NCBI GenBank assembly: GCA_024529925.1
Contig: JAFEUB010001021.1
Location: forward strand, 1,008,501 to 1,072,500
Source of the DNA: Ophthalmolycus amberensis
Lineage: Eukaryota > Chordata > Actinopteri > Perciformes > Zoarcidae
DNA: 64,000 bases
Direction of reading: 5' to 3'
The notes beneath the pieces were generated by a model. That model had not been told where the DNA came from. It saw nothing but the letters and a program-made list of their open reading frames with translations, and ran no database searches. This document shows positions 62,326 through 64,000 of the stretch, in pieces. Position 1 is the first letter of the stretch. Each line of letters starts with the position of its first letter. The translations under genes and the position numbers were made by a program.

Positions 62326-64000
62326 TCAGGACTGAGGTGCAGCAGCCCGTGCTGGCTCTTCAACCATCGGCAGACTGAAGACAGAGCTGATGAGATCATA
62401 GAGGCTGTTTGAGATCTGTAGGCTGACGTTAGCGCTGTGTAGAGACGAAGCCCCTTCCATCTGGGCCATCTCATGAAAGTGTCGACAGATCAAAGGGACC
62501 ACCTACATGGACAAAGTGACACATTGATACATTTTAGAGCTCTTAAAAAAAATGCACACCTGAAGGGAGATTATCTCAAATACTAACCTTGACTACGATG
62601 AGCTTCTTCTCCAAAGGCTTTCCGTCAGGAAACTTCTCTCCAAAGCACATGTTGATGGTGTAATCGGGAGAGCCGCCGTTGTTCTCTTTAAACTGCTTCA
62701 GTTCTGAAACACAACCCAATGTATTACTTTCAGAGTGCAAAGTTATGTTGTATGCACATTAAATGTAATAGTAAAAAAATGATATGTAACAAGTCACAAT
62801 TGTGTTCAAATGAGCAAGAGATCCACACCTACCATTTACATACTTCTCAAAGCTGAGGAGCTCCACCATGGTGTTCAGGGGCAGCTTGCTTGGGTCTGGG
62901 TGAGCCACACTGGGGTCACTGGTGCTGGCAAACACGTGGCACCTGTCCTGCCTCCAGGCATAGATACCAGTGTCCCGTACCTCCAGGAACAGACCCCTCT
63001 GGATGCTGTCAAGGATGCGGTTGGTAAACTCAACCTGTTGTGCAGAAAGTTGTGATTAGAAAAACTTTGACGTAAAAAAGAAGCTTTGGCACACTTGGAT
63101 GTACAGCAGTGTATTGTCTCTAAACTTGTGGGAACATTCCACCCTAAATATTCGCTATTTCTTTCTCCTTTCTATATTTCAAGCTGTTCAAAGTGTGGAG
63201 GGTCAAAAGACAAAATCCAACTTCTGACTTCAAGCTGATCAGAGTTCTTTGTAGAGGAGCAAACGATATGCTTATTAGACCCCTTTTTTCTAAGCAGAAG
63301 TGTTTTGAAACTTGTTCCTCCGGTTAATGCTCAAATGAACACGCTGCATGGTGAAGATGCGAGCTTTTCTTCAAAATAAAATTACACTGGCACATATTAC
63401 AATCACCTAAATGTACCCTGTGGCGTTTCTGACCACTAGCAGTGCTAAAGAGCAATGTTTGTATGAGTGGGTCTCCAGTTTTGTTGGTTCTTGTGCCAAA
63501 AGGTTCACACTGTCCCACTGGTCCATGAGTGGTGGTAACAGAAAGAAAGGCAGTGAAGAGGAAGACTGCCAGTAAACAATGCACATTTTTAGATCAGCAT
63601 ATGTTTTATGAGGAAGGAAATGCTTTCACCGTGTTTAAAAAAAAAAAAAAAGTTAACTGCAGGAAATATTCTTCATAAAATAAGCCAAAGAAAGTGAGAT
63701 AAACTGCTGAAAGGTGTTTTTTTTTTATTCAGTAGTTTATGGAGGGTTTTTCTTAAATTAGGGCACACAAGATGTCCACCTGATCATGTACCTGTTTGTG
63801 GTCCAGCAGACTGTCTGTTGAGGGAAAGCAGATATGATGGACATTGGGCCCCGGGGCCTCCTGCTGGTAGTGGAGCTGGAGAAGGGCGGTGGTCAATGTG
63901 ACCTTTAGCATTTCCCTTTTCCTGTAGTGGATAGAGATCTCCAGGTCATATATACTTGGCTGCTGCAGAGGTGAACTTAGGACTGGTGGAGGATTCACTG
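62326..64000 (-). CDS. irf7: IRF7, interferon regulatory factor 7 (3' part, IRF association domain)
   Basis: IRF7 is the transcription factor that, after phosphorylation by TBK1/IKKe-type kinases, dimerises and drives type I interferon genes. Minus-strand exons: from the window edge down to 63792, then 63034-62833, 62703-62588 and 62502-62326 (TGA). Phases match throughout. The IRF association domain runs across all four: YDLEISIHYRKREMLKVTL; VEFTNRILDSIQRGLFLEVRD with GIYAWRQDRCHVF; NMCFGEKFPDGKPLEKKLI; VVPLICRHFHEM. The last exon adds the regulatory tail with the Ser cluster GASSLHSANVSLQISNS, the phospho-acceptor region of IRF3/IRF7. IRF7 rather than IRF3 is chosen from the position beside PHRF1, as in human. 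The DNA-binding domain lies beyond the window. The long frame at 62112-62474 reads the last exon in the wrong phase. Confidence 0.9.

Noticed and set aside
62112..62474. 120-codon minus-strand ORF at the IRF7 end
   Set aside because: It reads the last IRF7 exon partly in another phase. The spliced frame ending at 62326 continues the IRF domain and serine tail and is clearly the real one.
1..64000. CRISPR arrays, bacterial operons, phage or tRNA genes
   Set aside because: Repeats are simple microsatellites without spacers, the genes are spliced and eukaryotic, and no tRNA A/B-box pair of quality was seen.

Overview
The window is vertebrate nuclear DNA, almost certainly from a spiny-rayed (percomorph) teleost. 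The genes are split by GT-AG introns, CA/GT microsatellites and homopolymers are frequent, and several decayed repeats match families I know from fish genomes. The gene order LRRC56 - RASSF7 - mir-210 - PHRF1 - IRF7 is the same block found at human 11p15.5 next to HRAS. The genes were named from protein motifs and this shared order; no database search was run.

Layout. (1) 1-5.8 kb: the last eight coding exons of LRRC56 (+), a ciliary dynein-arm factor; its 5' part lies outside the window. (2) 5.8-35.6 kb: about 30 kb with no recognisable coding exon. It holds microsatellites, a decayed hAT transposon with a second element nested in it (10.2-11.2 kb), a fold-back element (14.9-15.0 kb), and two candidate untranslated first exons (16.4 and 22.6 kb) that could belong to RASSF7. 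(3) 35.6-41.9 kb: RASSF7 (+), four coding exons, complete, 442 aa. (4) 41.9-46.2 kb: a gene-poor interval with the mir-210 hairpin on the minus strand, a promoter-like CCAAT/TATA cluster, a CTCF-like site and one orphan ORF. (5) 46.2-59.6 kb: PHRF1 (+), 18 coding exons, complete, about 1720 aa, with RING, PHD, RS-rich and C-terminal helical regions. One of its introns carries a 1.9-kb LTR-like insertion. (6) 59.6-64 kb: the 3' half of IRF7 on the minus strand, converging on PHRF1, with a 675-bp palindromic AT satellite in its probable 3' UTR.

The genes are not an operon; each is its own transcription unit. Their products act in different places: cilia (LRRC56), mitosis and JNK signalling (RASSF7), hypoxia response (mir-210), ubiquitin/transcription coupling (PHRF1) and interferon induction (IRF7). 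I found no unknown multi-gene system. The observations most worth a second look are the mir-210 locus with possible hypoxia elements upstream, the tandem array of SUMO-acceptor motifs in PHRF1, the LTR-like insertion, and splice donors built into GT microsatellites.
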